From an uncultured Clostridia bacterium (GTDB lineage Bacteria; Bacillota; Clostridia; Christensenellales; Borkfalkiaceae), in contig CANQFB010000004.1 in assembly GCA_947598205.1 (NCBI GenBank), positions 62,001 through 126,000 of the forward strand: a stretch of 64,000 nt of DNA. The letters run 5' to 3'. Below the pieces are notes generated by a model that ran no database searches, was not told where the DNA came from, and was given only the letters and a program-made list of their open reading frames with translations. A program made the translations under genes and the position numbers. The number at the start of each line of letters is the position of its first letter. Position 1 is the first letter of the stretch. Shown piece by piece: positions 1 to 8,570 of the stretch.

Positions 1-321
1 GATACATTCTGCAAAAAATTGACAGTTTTTGTGAGAACGCCGCAGGGCTTTCTCCCCTCCCCGAGCGGCGGTAAAAATCATGCCCGCATCTCCCCGACGC
101 GGCCGCGCGGGAAGGCCTTCCCGTATATTTTCGCCTCAATAATGCAATTATGCGCAAATGAACACATAAAATTTATAAAAATACAAATAATTGAGAGAAA
201 ATGGAAAAAATTCGCGCAAATCATTTGCATTTCCCGACTGCGCTATGATATGATATAAATATGGTATTAGGCGGGGCATACCCCGCCGCGGAAAAAGTAA
301 ACGATGTTTCAGGAGGTAAAT
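1..321. other. Upstream region without a gene
   Basis: No coding sequence is supported here. Open frames crossing this stretch on both strands are shadows with no ribosome binding site or recognisable product. The only functional elements I can support are a promoter near 225-254 and a strong ribosome binding site (AGGAGG) just before the ATG at 322. Confidence 0.6.
225..254 (+). promoter_or_regulatory. Putative sigma-A promoter of the lipoprotein gene
   Basis: TTGCAT (225-230), an 18-bp spacer and TATGAT (249-254) lie in an AT-rich stretch about 70 bp before the start codon at 322. An overlapping TATGAT at 244-249 is possible but leaves too short a spacer. This is a consensus match only. 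Confidence 0.5.
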
Positions 322-2520
322 ATGAAACGTTTCAAACAGATCTCTCTTGCGGCGCTCTCCCTTCTGCTCGCGCTCGGCGTGTGCGGCACGGCGGCCGCCT
401 GCGGAGGCTCCAACGACAAGGACAAAGATAAGACGCTCGATTATTCCGTCACCGTCACCTGCGACGACAGCGCGGTGCTCGGCGGCATCGAAGTCGAACT
501 GACGACGGCCGCGGGCCTTCCCGTCGAGGGCGGCGCGGCGAGATCCCTTACGGGCGGAAAGGCCGTCTTCCATGCCGCTCCCGGGACATACCATGTCGAG
601 CTCTCGGGCGTCCCGGAAGAGGATTACACGTGGGAGGAGGCCACCGTGTCGGAGGCTCACCCCGATGTGACCATCGCTCTCACCCCCGTGGAGAAGGAGC
701 AAAAGGTCTCCTACACCATCACCGTCGTCGACGATAAGGACGAACCCGTCGAGGGCGCGATCGTCCAGATCTGCACCGTCGGCGATACGGGCGGCAGCTG
801 CTACGGCGGGGAAGAGACGACGGATGCGCAGGGCAAGATCGTCATCGAAGCGCCCGCGGCCTCTTACGAAGTGCATATCCTCGGGGGGATCCCCCAAGGG
901 CTCATCTACGAAAACGAAGTCGACGGTCCTAAAAATCTTCTCACGGCAGAAAAAACTTCTATCACCATCAAACTTCTGGCGCCGCCCGACGGCACCCTCG
1001 CAAACCCCTACCTCTTCGCCTCCCCCTTCGCGGGCGCGCAGACGGTGAAACTTCCCGCCTATGCGGATGATGAGGGCACTGCTTACGTCTACTACAGCTA
1101 CACGGCGACGGAGACGGCGATCTATACCCTCACCTATGAAGATTCTTTCATCGTAGACGTGAACATCGCGGCGAACGGCGACCATCTTCATCCCATCGCC
1201 CTCTGGAATATCAAGGCGGAGTCCTATCCCTTCCAGCTCAAGGCGGGCACGACGTACAGCTTCCGCTTTGCGGACTTCCGCGCCCAAGCCGTGGGCGGCG
1301 ATCTGCCCATCACGATCACCGAGACGGAGCTTTCCATTCCCGATAGCTATGCGGGCACGTGGACAGACGTCCCCGAAGCTGAAGGGCCTGTGCACACCGT
1401 CGTCCTCACAAAGACGGACGGGGCGTGGACGGTCACCTATAACGGGACGAAGATCGAACTCGGGCTCGCGGATACCAACGGCGGCTATCTCTTCACGCTC
1501 GGCGGAAAGGATTACACCATGTCCTTCCCCGAAAACGGCGCATCCCTCCTCCTCGCTTGGGGGAATGGAGAGGATGAGAGCGTCTTCCTCTTCACCGAAG
1601 GAAATCACCCCGACCGCTCCCCCGGCACGCAGGGCAACCCCATCCCGCTCACGCAAGATGATCTTACAACGAGGACATGGTCGGAGAATACGACGGTCGA
1701 GGGAAAATTCTTCACCGTCACCGTGACCGAGACCAAGATGTATCAGCTCACCGTGACCGCTGTAAGCGCGGAAAACTGCGAGGCCATGATCTCCATCGAA
1801 GATGAGACGGGGCACAACGTCCTCTCCGAGTGGATGGGAGCGGTAGACGCAACGGTCAACTTCCGCCTCGACGAAGGGAAAACTTACACCATCAACGTCG
1901 GGGTCGCCGATCCCACGGACGAGACGGGCATGACGAGCCCTTCGGGAACGGTCGCCTTCACCCTCGAGGAGGTCACGCTCACCGAGATCCCGCAGGAGAT
2001 CCTCGATATTGAATGGGTAAGCGATGCGGCGAAGATCGCTCTCACAAAGTACACCGTGACGCTCACCACCTTCTTCCCCCTCACGGGCGATGTGACGGCG
2101 GTCTCGACGGAAGACGGCAAGACGACCATCGTGTGGGGCACGGGCGGCTATACCCTCGTCTATGACGCCGCGGCACAGACGCTCACCGCCACCATGGGCT
2201 CCAACACCTACACCTTCACCGCCAAAGAAGAGGGCGGGACGATCACCCTTCCCGAAGGCTGGAACGGCACTTACCAGAGAGACGGATATAAGGTCGTCAT
2301 CGACGGGACCAACATCAAGATCAGTTTCGGGACGTATACCGACGTCACCGTAACGGTCACGGGATATGACGAGGCATCGGGAACGATCTCCTTCACTGCG
2401 GACGGCATCACGGGTTCCATTCAAAAGACGCAGTCGTGGGAGGACCCCGCCGATAACATTTCCAACGTCTCCCTCACCGTCAACGGCGAGACACAGCGCA
2501 ATCTTCCCAAGCAGGCATAA
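322..2520 (+). CDS. Large extracytoplasmic lipoprotein with Ig/PEGA-like repeats
   Basis: The 732-residue product begins with a basic N-terminus (MKRFKQ) and a hydrophobic segment, followed by a Cys in the context AAAC-GG. This suggests a lipoprotein signal anchored to the outer face of the membrane. The start is ATG 322 because AGGAGG lies 6 bases upstream; the in-frame ATG at 304 has no such site. After an Asp/Lys linker there are two beta-rich modules (about residues 35-130 and 135-220) of the carboxypeptidase-regulatory/PEGA kind, with PVEGGAA and PVEGAIV turns. Several Thr/Gly-rich beta domains follow to the end. No catalytic motif is visible. Substrate binding, adhesion or cell-surface scaffolding are all possible. 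The gene stands alone and ends at a strong terminator. The C-terminal part (GTY, GTWT and VTVTGYD motifs) resembles in style the truncated giant protein at 60567-64000. Confidence 0.75.
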   Translation: MKRFKQISLAALSLLLALGVCGTAAACGGSNDKDKDKTLDYSVTVTCDDSAVLGGIEVELTTAAGLPVEGGAARSLTGGKAVFHAAPGTYHVELSGVPEEDYTWEEATVSEAHPDVTIALTPVEKEQKVSYTITVVDDKDEPVEGAIVQICTVGDTGGSCYGGEETTDAQGKIVIEAPAASYEVHILGGIPQGLIYENEVDGPKNLLTAEKTSITIKLLAPPDGTLANPYLFASPFAGAQTVKLPAYADDEGTAYVYYSYTATETAIYTLTYEDSFIVDVNIAANGDHLHPIALWNIKAESYPFQLKAGTTYSFRFADFRAQAVGGDLPITITETELSIPDSYAGTWTDVPEAEGPVHTVVLTKTDGAWTVTYNGTKIELGLADTNGGYLFTLGGKDYTMSFPENGASLLLAWGNGEDESVFLFTEGNHPDRSPGTQGNPIPLTQDDLTTRTWSENTTVEGKFFTVTVTETKMYQLTVTAVSAENCEAMISIEDETGHNVLSEWMGAVDATVNFRLDEGKTYTINVGVADPTDETGMTSPSGTVAFTLEEVTLTEIPQEILDIEWVSDAAKIALTKYTVTLTTFFPLTGDVTAVSTEDGKTTIVWGTGGYTLVYDAAAQTLTATMGSNTYTFTAKEEGGTITLPEGWNGTYQRDGYKVVIDGTNIKISFGTYTDVTVTVTGYDEASGTISFTADGITGSIQKTQSWEDPADNISNVSLTVNGETQRNLPKQA

Positions 2521-2534
2521 AGCCCTCAAGGCCC

Positions 2535-2569
2535 GAAAAAAAGAACGGCACAGTTGCCGTTCTTTTTTT
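2535..2569. terminator. Bidirectional intrinsic terminator
   Basis: A perfect 10-bp stem (AAGAACGGCA / TGCCGTTCTT) with loop CAGT is flanked by an A run on the left and a T run on the right. It can therefore end transcription both of the lipoprotein gene (+) and of the dipeptidase operon (-). Confidence 0.9.
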
Positions 2570-2582
2570 CGTGCAGTTTGTT

Positions 2583-3476
2583 TCAGCCGAGGCTCTCAAA
2601 GACGCGGAGGGCGTTTCGATAGGCGATCTTCTCGGCAATGCGCCCGCCGAAGGTTTTCTCCAAATCAAAAAGAAGTTTGGGAACATGGGCGGCGTTCGGA
2701 AGATAGGGGTTCGGGGGTGCGCCGTCGAAATCCGAGCCGAGGGCGAGGACGTCTTCCCCGCCGACGCGCAGAATATGCCCCGCATGGGCAATCAGGGCGG
2801 CCCGCTGTCCCCCTTCGCTCCCGTCCGCCGAGAGAAAGTTTTGATAGAAGTTGAGCCCCACCACCCCGCCGCAGTTTGCGATCGTGCGGATGCCCTCGTC
2901 GGTCAGGTTTCGGGTGTGAAAGTAAACCGCACGGGCATTGGAATGGCTCGCAACGAGAGGGAAGCCCTTCGCCCTGCAAATTTTCGCGGTATCGAAAAGA
3001 AGGCGGCAATTTCCGTGCGAGACGTCGGGCAACATTTTGAGCGCGCACATGCGCTCCACGCACGCCCTTCCGAAGGATGTAAGCCCACCCATGTCCGAAG
3101 GTGAGGTGTGCGGAAAGCCGATCTCATTGGGGGAGTTCCATGTGAGCGTCATCATGCGCACGCCGCAAGAGAAGAGCCTTTCGAGCTTTTCGATGCTCCC
3201 CTCCGCCGCCCCGCCCTCTTCCACCGTGAGAAGGGCATTTATGCTCCCTTCTTTGATGTCGGAGAAGCGTCTGACGGGGCGCAGACCCTCTTTTTCGCAC
3301 ATCGCGTCGAAACGGCGGCAAAGGGCAAGGGCGCGTTCAAAGCGGCGATCCTCTTCCTCGATGAACGCCGCAAAGCATTGAAGGAAACAGCCGCCCGCCC
3401 GCAAGAGATCCTTCGTGACCTGAAAGACGCCCTCACGTTTGGTGAGAGCGTCCGAGTGAAGATCGATATATTTCAT
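2583..3476 (-). CDS. Membrane dipeptidase family (M19) zinc peptidase
   Basis: The 297-residue protein carries the metal-ligand landmarks of peptidase family M19: DLHSDAL at the N-terminus (HxD), TVEEGGA (bridging Glu), DVSHGN and VASHSNAR (His ligands), and ALGSDFDG near the end. M19 enzymes hydrolyse dipeptides in the cytoplasm and often act on D-containing or dehydro substrates. The frame is open to 3569, but the upstream extension (Ser/Arg-rich, overlapping thiN) is not typical. The ATG at 3476 starts directly with MKYIDLHSD, as in relatives, so I chose it, although the preceding AAGGG sits unusually close. It follows thiN on the same strand, with 58 bp between the two genes. Confidence 0.9.
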   Translation of the reverse strand: MKYIDLHSDALTKREGVFQVTKDLLRAGGCFLQCFAAFIEEEDRRFERALALCRRFDAMCEKEGLRPVRRFSDIKEGSINALLTVEEGGAAEGSIEKLERLFSCGVRMMTLTWNSPNEIGFPHTSPSDMGGLTSFGRACVERMCALKMLPDVSHGNCRLLFDTAKICRAKGFPLVASHSNARAVYFHTRNLTDEGIRTIANCGGVVGLNFYQNFLSADGSEGGQRAALIAHAGHILRVGGEDVLALGSDFDGAPPNPYLPNAAHVPKLLFDLEKTFGGRIAEKIAYRNALRVFESLG

Positions 3477-3534
3477 CCCTTGTAGAAAAGCCGTACGATA
3501 CAGCCGAGTAATCTCGGCAGTTTGATACAGACGA

Positions 3535-4167
3535 TCATACAACCTCCTCGTTGATGATGACGAGCACATGACCCTTGTTCACGCGGAAGGAAAATTCCCC
3601 TTCGTCCGCGGTGAGATTGGAGATACCGCGCGTAGAGCCGTAGCAAAGCCGCAAATCCTTCGGGGCGTACTTGAGCCCCCTCATCTCTATAATATGCGCG
3701 TCGCCGCCGAAAGGCAACAGCGAGATCGTCTGCCCCCTCTTACAGGAAAATCCTTGTGCGCCCTCGCCGCAGAGGATAATTTGCACGCCGTTTCCGACGA
3801 GGCACGCGGTCGCCGCGCCCGCCTCTTTTGCCTTATAGAGAAGATGAAGATTGCCGAGGAAGTGATCTTCCCTGCCTCCGAATCCGCCGTAGAAGACGAG
3901 ATCTGTGGCGCCCATGTCCAAGGCACGGCTTACGGCAAGCTCGCCGTCCGTCTCGTCCTTTTCGGCGGGAAATTTTTCCAGTGGCGCGGGGACGGGCGTC
4001 TCAAAGAGGGAGTCGAAGTCGCCCAGATTTTCGTCGATCCTGACCTTCCCCTTCGCCCATGAATATGCCCCGTCGCAACAGAGGACGTAGGCGTTTTCGG
4101 CGGGAATCTCCCCTTTATAGGGCTCGCCGTTGAGGAGGATGACAAAAAGTTTCCGCTCCCCGCTCAT
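3535..4167 (-). CDS. thiN: Thiamine pyrophosphokinase
   Basis: This 210-residue enzyme transfers pyrophosphate from ATP to thiamine, giving thiamine diphosphate. Diagnostic residues are CCDGAYSW, NLGDFDSL, DETDGELA, YGGFGGREDH and GSTRGISNL in the usual order, and the length is normal for the family. The start ATG overlaps the stop codon of rpe by four bases (ATGA), which indicates translational coupling. The rpe-thiN pair is standard in Firmicutes. No TPP riboswitch is visible upstream, so thiamine-dependent control is not indicated. Confidence 0.95.
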   Translation of the reverse strand: MSGERKLFVILLNGEPYKGEIPAENAYVLCCDGAYSWAKGKVRIDENLGDFDSLFETPVPAPLEKFPAEKDETDGELAVSRALDMGATDLVFYGGFGGREDHFLGNLHLLYKAKEAGAATACLVGNGVQIILCGEGAQGFSCKRGQTISLLPFGGDAHIIEMRGLKYAPKDLRLCYGSTRGISNLTADEGEFSFRVNKGHVLVIINEEVV

Positions 4168-4817
4168 CCGCGCATCCTCGAGATGGTCGCTTTTTTATCC
4201 GAAGAGGAAAAGATCGCACTGCCCGCGACGATGACGTTCGCTCCTGCCGCGATGACCTCCTTCACGTTCTCCCCGGTGATGCCGCCGTCCACTTCGATGT
4301 CGAAATCGGGGCGGCCGATCTTCACGGCGCGGGCGCGGAGAGCGCGGATCTTTTCGAGACTTTCCGCGATGAATTTCTGCCCGCCCCAGCCGGGGTGGAC
4401 GCTCATCACGAGCACCATGTCCGCGATCTCCATGGCAGGAAAGAGCGCTTCCGCCCCCGTCTCGGGGTTCAGAACGGCGCATGCCTTCACGCCGCGGCTT
4501 TGAATGGTTTGAAGGACCGCGGGGGTGTTTTCGCCGCACGCCTCGACATGGACGGAGATAATATCCGCGCCCGCCTTCACGAAATCTTCGATGTGCGTCT
4601 CGGGGTAGAGCGTCATGAGGTGGCAATCGAGGGGAAGGCGCGTGTGCGGGCGGATGGCCCTCACCGTCTGCGCGCCGAAGGTGATGGGCGGCACGAAATT
4701 TCCGTCCATGACGTCGCAATGGATCAGGTCGGCGCCGCATCTTTCGAGAAGGGCGACCTCTTCGCCGAGTTTTGAAAAGTCGGCCGATAGAATGGACGGC
4801 GCAATTTTGATGTTCAT
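4164..4817 (-). CDS. rpe: Ribulose-phosphate 3-epimerase
   Basis: The 217-residue TIM-barrel enzyme interconverts ribulose 5-phosphate and xylulose 5-phosphate in the pentose phosphate pathway. Recognisable segments are APSILSADF, HCDVMDG, DCHLMTLYPE, LVMSVHPGWGGQ and EVDGGI; the His and Asp residues are the metal and acid-base residues of the family. The start has a strong AAGGAGG site. In many Firmicutes rpe follows prpC-prkC-rsgA after rlmN; here those genes are absent and a 129-bp hairpin-rich repeat separates it from rlmN. Confidence 0.97.
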   Translation of the reverse strand: MNIKIAPSILSADFSKLGEEVALLERCGADLIHCDVMDGNFVPPITFGAQTVRAIRPHTRLPLDCHLMTLYPETHIEDFVKAGADIISVHVEACGENTPAVLQTIQSRGVKACAVLNPETGAEALFPAMEIADMVLVMSVHPGWGGQKFIAESLEKIRALRARAVKIGRPDFDIEVDGGITGENVKEVIAAGANVIVAGSAIFSSSDKKATISRMRG

Positions 4818-4825
4818 ATTGACCT

Positions 4826-4937
4826 CCTTGTGCCTTCCCCGCTTTGGGGGGAAGGTGACACGGCAGAGCCGTGACGGATGAGGGCTTCCCTCACCACCGC
4901 CTATGGCGGAGCCTCCCCCGCAAGCGGGGGAAGCCTT
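4826..4937. repeat. Intergenic hairpin-rich repeat (R1)
   Basis: Nested short inverted repeats follow each other: CTTCCCC/GGGGAAG, CACGGC/GCCGTG, CCGCC/GGCGG, and a CTTCCCCC-type pair near the end. The unit is similar in style to the segments at about 20590-20830, 23690-23990, 26440-26675, 37500-37700 and 60370-60480. It sits between rpe and rlmN and has no coding potential. Confidence 0.7.
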
Positions 4938-4946
4938 ACTTGCATT

Positions 4947-5984
4947 TTATTCCCCTTTCAAATACCGCGCCCGAAGTTGGCCGCAAGCTCCGCCGATGTC
5001 GGAACCCATGCTTCGGCGAAGGGTCGCGGAGATCCCGCGCGATAGAAGGGCCTTCAAAAAGGCCTGTGCGGTACGCTCGTCCGTCCCCGAAAGATCGCGT
5101 TCCTTTACGGGGTTCAATCGGATGAGGTTGACGTGGCAGGGCTTACCCTTCAAAAGGTTGGCGAGCGCTTCCGCATGTACCATGTCTGCGTTCTCCCCCT
5201 CGATCAGGCTGTATTCAAAGATATAGCGGCGGCCCGTCTTCTCAAAATAATAGGCGCACGCTTCGAGAATTTCGGCGATCGTGTACCTGTTTGCGACGGG
5301 CATCGTGCGGCGGCGTTCTTCATCGCTGACGGCGTGCAACGAGACGGTGAGATTGAGGGGAATTCCTTCATCCGCAAACTTTCTCATCTCGGGCACGAGC
5401 CCGCAGGTGGAGAGGGAGATGTTGCGCGCGCTCACATGAAGCCCGCCTTCGGCAATGAGATTGCGCAAAAATTTGACGACGTTTTCGTAGTTATCGAAGG
5501 GTTCGCCGCTCCCCATGAGGACGACGTTGGTGACCGCCCTCTCCTTGAGCGTTCCCCCTTCCATGCGGTTGACGGCCGCGATTTGGCCTAAAATTTCCCC
5601 CGCCGTGAGATCGCGCACGCGCCCATTCAGCGTCGAGGCGCAGAATTTGCACCCCATGCGGCAACCCACCTGCGTGGAGACGCATTGCGTGTTTCCGTAC
5701 TCATAGTGCATGAGGACGCCCTCGATCAGGTTTCCGTCGGCGAGCTCGAAGAGGAATTTCTTCGTCCCGTCTTTGGAAAGGAATACCTCTTTGATCCTGA
5801 CGGGCTCGTCTTCGTAACGTTCGAGAAGAAGGTTGCGAAGATCGGACGGCACGGGGAGAGAGGAGATCTTCTTTCCCTGCATGAGCCCCTCGAAGATCTG
5901 CTTGGCGCGGAAGGGCCTCCCGCCCGCGTTACATACGAGCGAGGAGAGCTCTTCGAGGCTCAGATCTTGCAAGACCTCCTTCAT
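4947..5984 (-). CDS. rlmN: Dual-specificity RNA methyltransferase RlmN
   Basis: This 345-residue radical SAM enzyme methylates C2 of adenosine 2503 in 23S rRNA and A37 of some tRNAs. The cluster motif is visible in GCRMGCKFCAST (CxxxCxxC). The family's SAM-binding and catalytic segments GSGEPFDN, NISLSTCGL, VSLHAVSD and IEGENAD are present, as is the C-terminal Cys in GGACGQL. A GGGAGG site precedes the ATG. Its start overlaps the end of rsmB by four bases, so it is the last gene of the priA-def-fmt-rsmB-rlmN run. Confidence 0.97.
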   Translation of the reverse strand: MKEVLQDLSLEELSSLVCNAGGRPFRAKQIFEGLMQGKKISSLPVPSDLRNLLLERYEDEPVRIKEVFLSKDGTKKFLFELADGNLIEGVLMHYEYGNTQCVSTQVGCRMGCKFCASTLNGRVRDLTAGEILGQIAAVNRMEGGTLKERAVTNVVLMGSGEPFDNYENVVKFLRNLIAEGGLHVSARNISLSTCGLVPEMRKFADEGIPLNLTVSLHAVSDEERRRTMPVANRYTIAEILEACAYYFEKTGRRYIFEYSLIEGENADMVHAEALANLLKGKPCHVNLIRLNPVKERDLSGTDERTAQAFLKALLSRGISATLRRSMGSDIGGACGQLRARYLKGE

Positions 5985-7195
5985 ATCTTCCTCCCGAGTT
6001 TTGCAATGTAAAAGCCCGCGCCGAATGCGCGATCGGGCAGAAATTGGACGCCGAAGGTCTTCTTCTCATGCGGAAGCGGGGAGGAGACCTCTTCGGCGGA
6101 AAAGTCGGGATGCGCCTTCAAAAACTCCCCGACGGGAACATCGTTCTCCTCGGGAAGGATGGAACAGGTCGCATAGTAGAGCGCGCCGCCCGCCTTCACA
6201 TAGCGCGAACAATTTGCAAGGATGGCCCTTTGCAACGCCTCGAGCTCGGACATGGCGGCCTCGTTTTTCCTCAAAGGAAGGTCGGGATTCTCCGCGGCAG
6301 TGCCGAGACCCGAACAGGGAACGTCGCAAAGCACCGCGTCGAATTTCCCCTCCCATGCGGGGTCGAACGCCGTGGCGTCCTTTTCCATAACTTCGACGTT
6401 TTTCACGCCCATGCGGCGGACATAGCTCTCTATCAGGGCGACGCGGTGGGGATGTAGCTCGCACGCCGTGACGCGGGCACATTTCTCGGCGAGAAGGACG
6501 CTCTTCCCGCCCGGCGCGGCGCAGGCGTCGAGGAGATTTTCGCAAGGGTCGATCGCTTCGCAGACGGCGACGGAGCCCACCGATTGGAAGGTGTAATCGC
6601 CGCGGTCGAACCCCTCGTCCCGCACAAAATTTTTGAAGATCTTCACGTGTTCAAAGGGCGTATCGAGATGTTCGCGTCCGAGATAGCTTTCCATGCCGCG
6701 CAAAAATCGCACGCTCACGCCGCGGCTTCTCGCGAGCACGATGTCCCGCACGCGATCGCCGTATTCCTTGCGAAGGGCGTCTATCGCAAAGCGCGGAAAG
6801 TTGCTCTCGATCGCAAGCCCTTCGTCCCCTTCGGGAAGCAAAACGTTCTCTTTTTTGAAGGCGCGAAGGCTCGCGTTCACAAAGCCTGCCGCCCCGCCTT
6901 TTCCGATGTGCTTCGCGAGCATGACCGCCTCGTTGACGGCAACGGGGGGTACCATGTCCGCATACAGCATGGCGGCAAGGGCAATTTTGAGGATGAGACG
7001 AAGGCTCTCCTGCGGCTTCTTCTTCGCAATGCTTGCAAGGCAAAAATCAAGGTAGCCGTCGTGCTCCAAGACGGAGTAGCACAGCTTCACTGTGCGCCCC
7101 TTCTCCCCCGCGGGAAGCGCGGAGAGAGCGATCTTCAGATGCGCGCCCTCGCGATAGACCTTCGAGAGGACTTCATACGGTTCGAGGAATATCAA
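5981..7195 (-). CDS. rsmB: 16S rRNA (cytosine-967-C5)-methyltransferase
   Basis: The 404-residue protein has an N-terminal NusB-like RNA-binding domain (about residues 1-130) and a C-terminal SAM methyltransferase domain. The latter shows DACAAPGGKS (SAM binding), CDVPCSGLG (catalytic PC motif) and YATCSILPEEN (second Cys). The start is a TTG at 7195. AAAGGGG lies seven bases upstream, which supports this unusual start even though it overlaps the end of fmt by 23 bp. The neighbour rlmN is another rRNA methyltransferase. Confidence 0.93.
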   Translation of the reverse strand: MIFLEPYEVLSKVYREGAHLKIALSALPAGEKGRTVKLCYSVLEHDGYLDFCLASIAKKKPQESLRLILKIALAAMLYADMVPPVAVNEAVMLAKHIGKGGAAGFVNASLRAFKKENVLLPEGDEGLAIESNFPRFAIDALRKEYGDRVRDIVLARSRGVSVRFLRGMESYLGREHLDTPFEHVKIFKNFVRDEGFDRGDYTFQSVGSVAVCEAIDPCENLLDACAAPGGKSVLLAEKCARVTACELHPHRVALIESYVRRMGVKNVEVMEKDATAFDPAWEGKFDAVLCDVPCSGLGTAAENPDLPLRKNEAAMSELEALQRAILANCSRYVKAGGALYYATCSILPEENDVPVGEFLKAHPDFSAEEVSSPLPHEKKTFGVQFLPDRAFGAGFYIAKLGRKI

Positions 7196-8102
7196 ACTTC
7201 ATCCCCTTTGTAAGTTTTTTGCCGTTCAAGAAGTCGCGGGCTGTCATCCGTCGTCCGCCTGCGGGTTGAAGCTCTAAGATGCGCACTGCGCCCTCGCCGC
7301 ATGCGACGACAAGGCCCCCTTTGGGGGAAGCATCGATAACCGTTCCCGCAGGGGCGGTTTCGTCGCAGTCCGTCTCCTCGGCAAACCAAAAATTCAGGGT
7401 GAGCTCCCCCACGCTCGCGTAGGCGAAGGGAGCGGGCGAAAGACCACGGATGAGGCAGGATACCTCGCGGGCGCTCTTTGAAAAATCCACTTCCGTGCGC
7501 TGAACCTTCTTACAGACAAACCCCTCGCCCTGCTTTTGGAGCGGATAGTTTCCCCTTTCGATGAGGGAAAGCGCCTCGATGATGAGCTCCGCGCCGAAGC
7601 GGGAGAGACGATCGGAGAGCGTACCGCAGTCGTCGCTATCATAGATGGGACAGCGGTCCGAGAGCAGAATATCCCCCGTGTCGAGCCCGAGCTCGGTCTT
7701 CATGATGGTGACGCCCGTCTCGCGGCAACCGTCGATGATGGCGCGGGCAATGGGCGCCGCCCCGCGGTAGGCGGGAAGGAGAGAGGCGTGGATATTCCAA
7801 ACGCCCAAGGGAAAGAGATCCAAGACTTCCTGCGTGAGGATCTGCCCATAGGCACAGGTGATCATAAGGTCTGCTTTCAGCTCTGCGAGGGCGGAGTATT
7901 CAAACCGCAGTTTTACGGGTTGCAGGACGGGAAGGCCGAGCCGCAAGGCCTCTTCTTTGACGGGTGAGGGGGTCAAAACGCCCTTTCTTCCCTGCGGCTT
8001 ATCGGGCTGGGTAAGGACGGCGGCGACCTCGTATCCCGCACCCATGACCGCGGTAAGGGGTTCCAAAGCGAATTCGGGCGTGCCTGCAAATACGATCTTC
8101 AT
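7173..8102 (-). CDS. fmt: Methionyl-tRNA formyltransferase
   Basis: The 309-residue enzyme formylates initiator Met-tRNA using 10-formyltetrahydrofolate. The N-terminal FAGTPEFA loop, the HASLLPAYRGAAPI motif with its catalytic His, and TGVTIMK...LDTGDIL are all present. The ATG at 8102 is preferred over 8126 because MKIVFAGTP is the normal beginning, GAGGA lies 8 bases upstream, and the longer form would run into def. It lies four bases after def, the deformylase that removes the same formyl group. Confidence 0.97.
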   Translation of the reverse strand: MKIVFAGTPEFALEPLTAVMGAGYEVAAVLTQPDKPQGRKGVLTPSPVKEEALRLGLPVLQPVKLRFEYSALAELKADLMITCAYGQILTQEVLDLFPLGVWNIHASLLPAYRGAAPIARAIIDGCRETGVTIMKTELGLDTGDILLSDRCPIYDSDDCGTLSDRLSRFGAELIIEALSLIERGNYPLQKQGEGFVCKKVQRTEVDFSKSAREVSCLIRGLSPAPFAYASVGELTLNFWFAEETDCDETAPAGTVIDASPKGGLVVACGEGAVRILELQPAGGRRMTARDFLNGKKLTKGMKFDIPRTV

Positions 8103-8106
8103 AGCT

Positions 8107-8559
8107 TTAGTCCTCATCGCGCACATTCGTCGCTTTGTCGATATATAGAATGCCGTCTAAATGGTCGAGTTCATGGCAGATGGCGCGGGCGAAGAAGTCG
8201 CGCGCGACGAGGGAGAACTTGTTGCCCTTGCGGTCCTGAAAGATGACCTTCACCTTTGCGGGGCGAACGACGTCGCCCGCCTTGCCGCGGACGGAGAGAC
8301 AGCCCTCGGGCCCCCGCTGTTCCCCCTTCTGCCACACAAAGACGGGGTTGATGAATTCAAAATATCCCTCATCGACGTTTACAACGACGGCGCGGATGGG
8401 AACGCCCACCTGCGGAGCGGCAAGGCCCGCCCCTTCGGCGGCCTCCAAAGTCTCCTTCATGTCGTCGAGAAGGGTGCAGAGCGCGCTGTCGAACCGGCTC
8501 ACTCTCTCGCATTTTTTGCGGAGGACTGGGTCCCCCACCTGTACGATTTCACGGATCAT
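8107..8559 (-). CDS. def: Peptide deformylase
   Basis: This 150-residue metallo-hydrolase removes the formyl group from nascent peptides. All three active-site motifs are present: GAGLAAPQVG, EGCLSV (Cys ligand) and HELDHLDG (HExxH). The length is normal for the bacterial enzyme. A GAGG site precedes the ATG. It lies 11 bp after priA and 4 bp before fmt, within one transcription unit. Confidence 0.97.
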   Translation of the reverse strand: MIREIVQVGDPVLRKKCERVSRFDSALCTLLDDMKETLEAAEGAGLAAPQVGVPIRAVVVNVDEGYFEFINPVFVWQKGEQRGPEGCLSVRGKAGDVVRPAKVKVIFQDRKGNKFSLVARDFFARAICHELDHLDGILYIDKATNVRDED

Positions 8560-8570
8560 AGTTTCCTCTT

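Noticed and set aside
148..2529. 793-codon open frame antisense to the lipoprotein gene
   Set aside because: It is a GC-bias shadow: no ribosome binding site, Arg/Gly/Asp-rich with no domain, while the plus frame has a signal peptide and a strong start.
3535..4167. TPP riboswitch controlling thiN
   Set aside because: thiN overlaps rpe and no conserved TPP-aptamer core is visible upstream of rpe or thiN.
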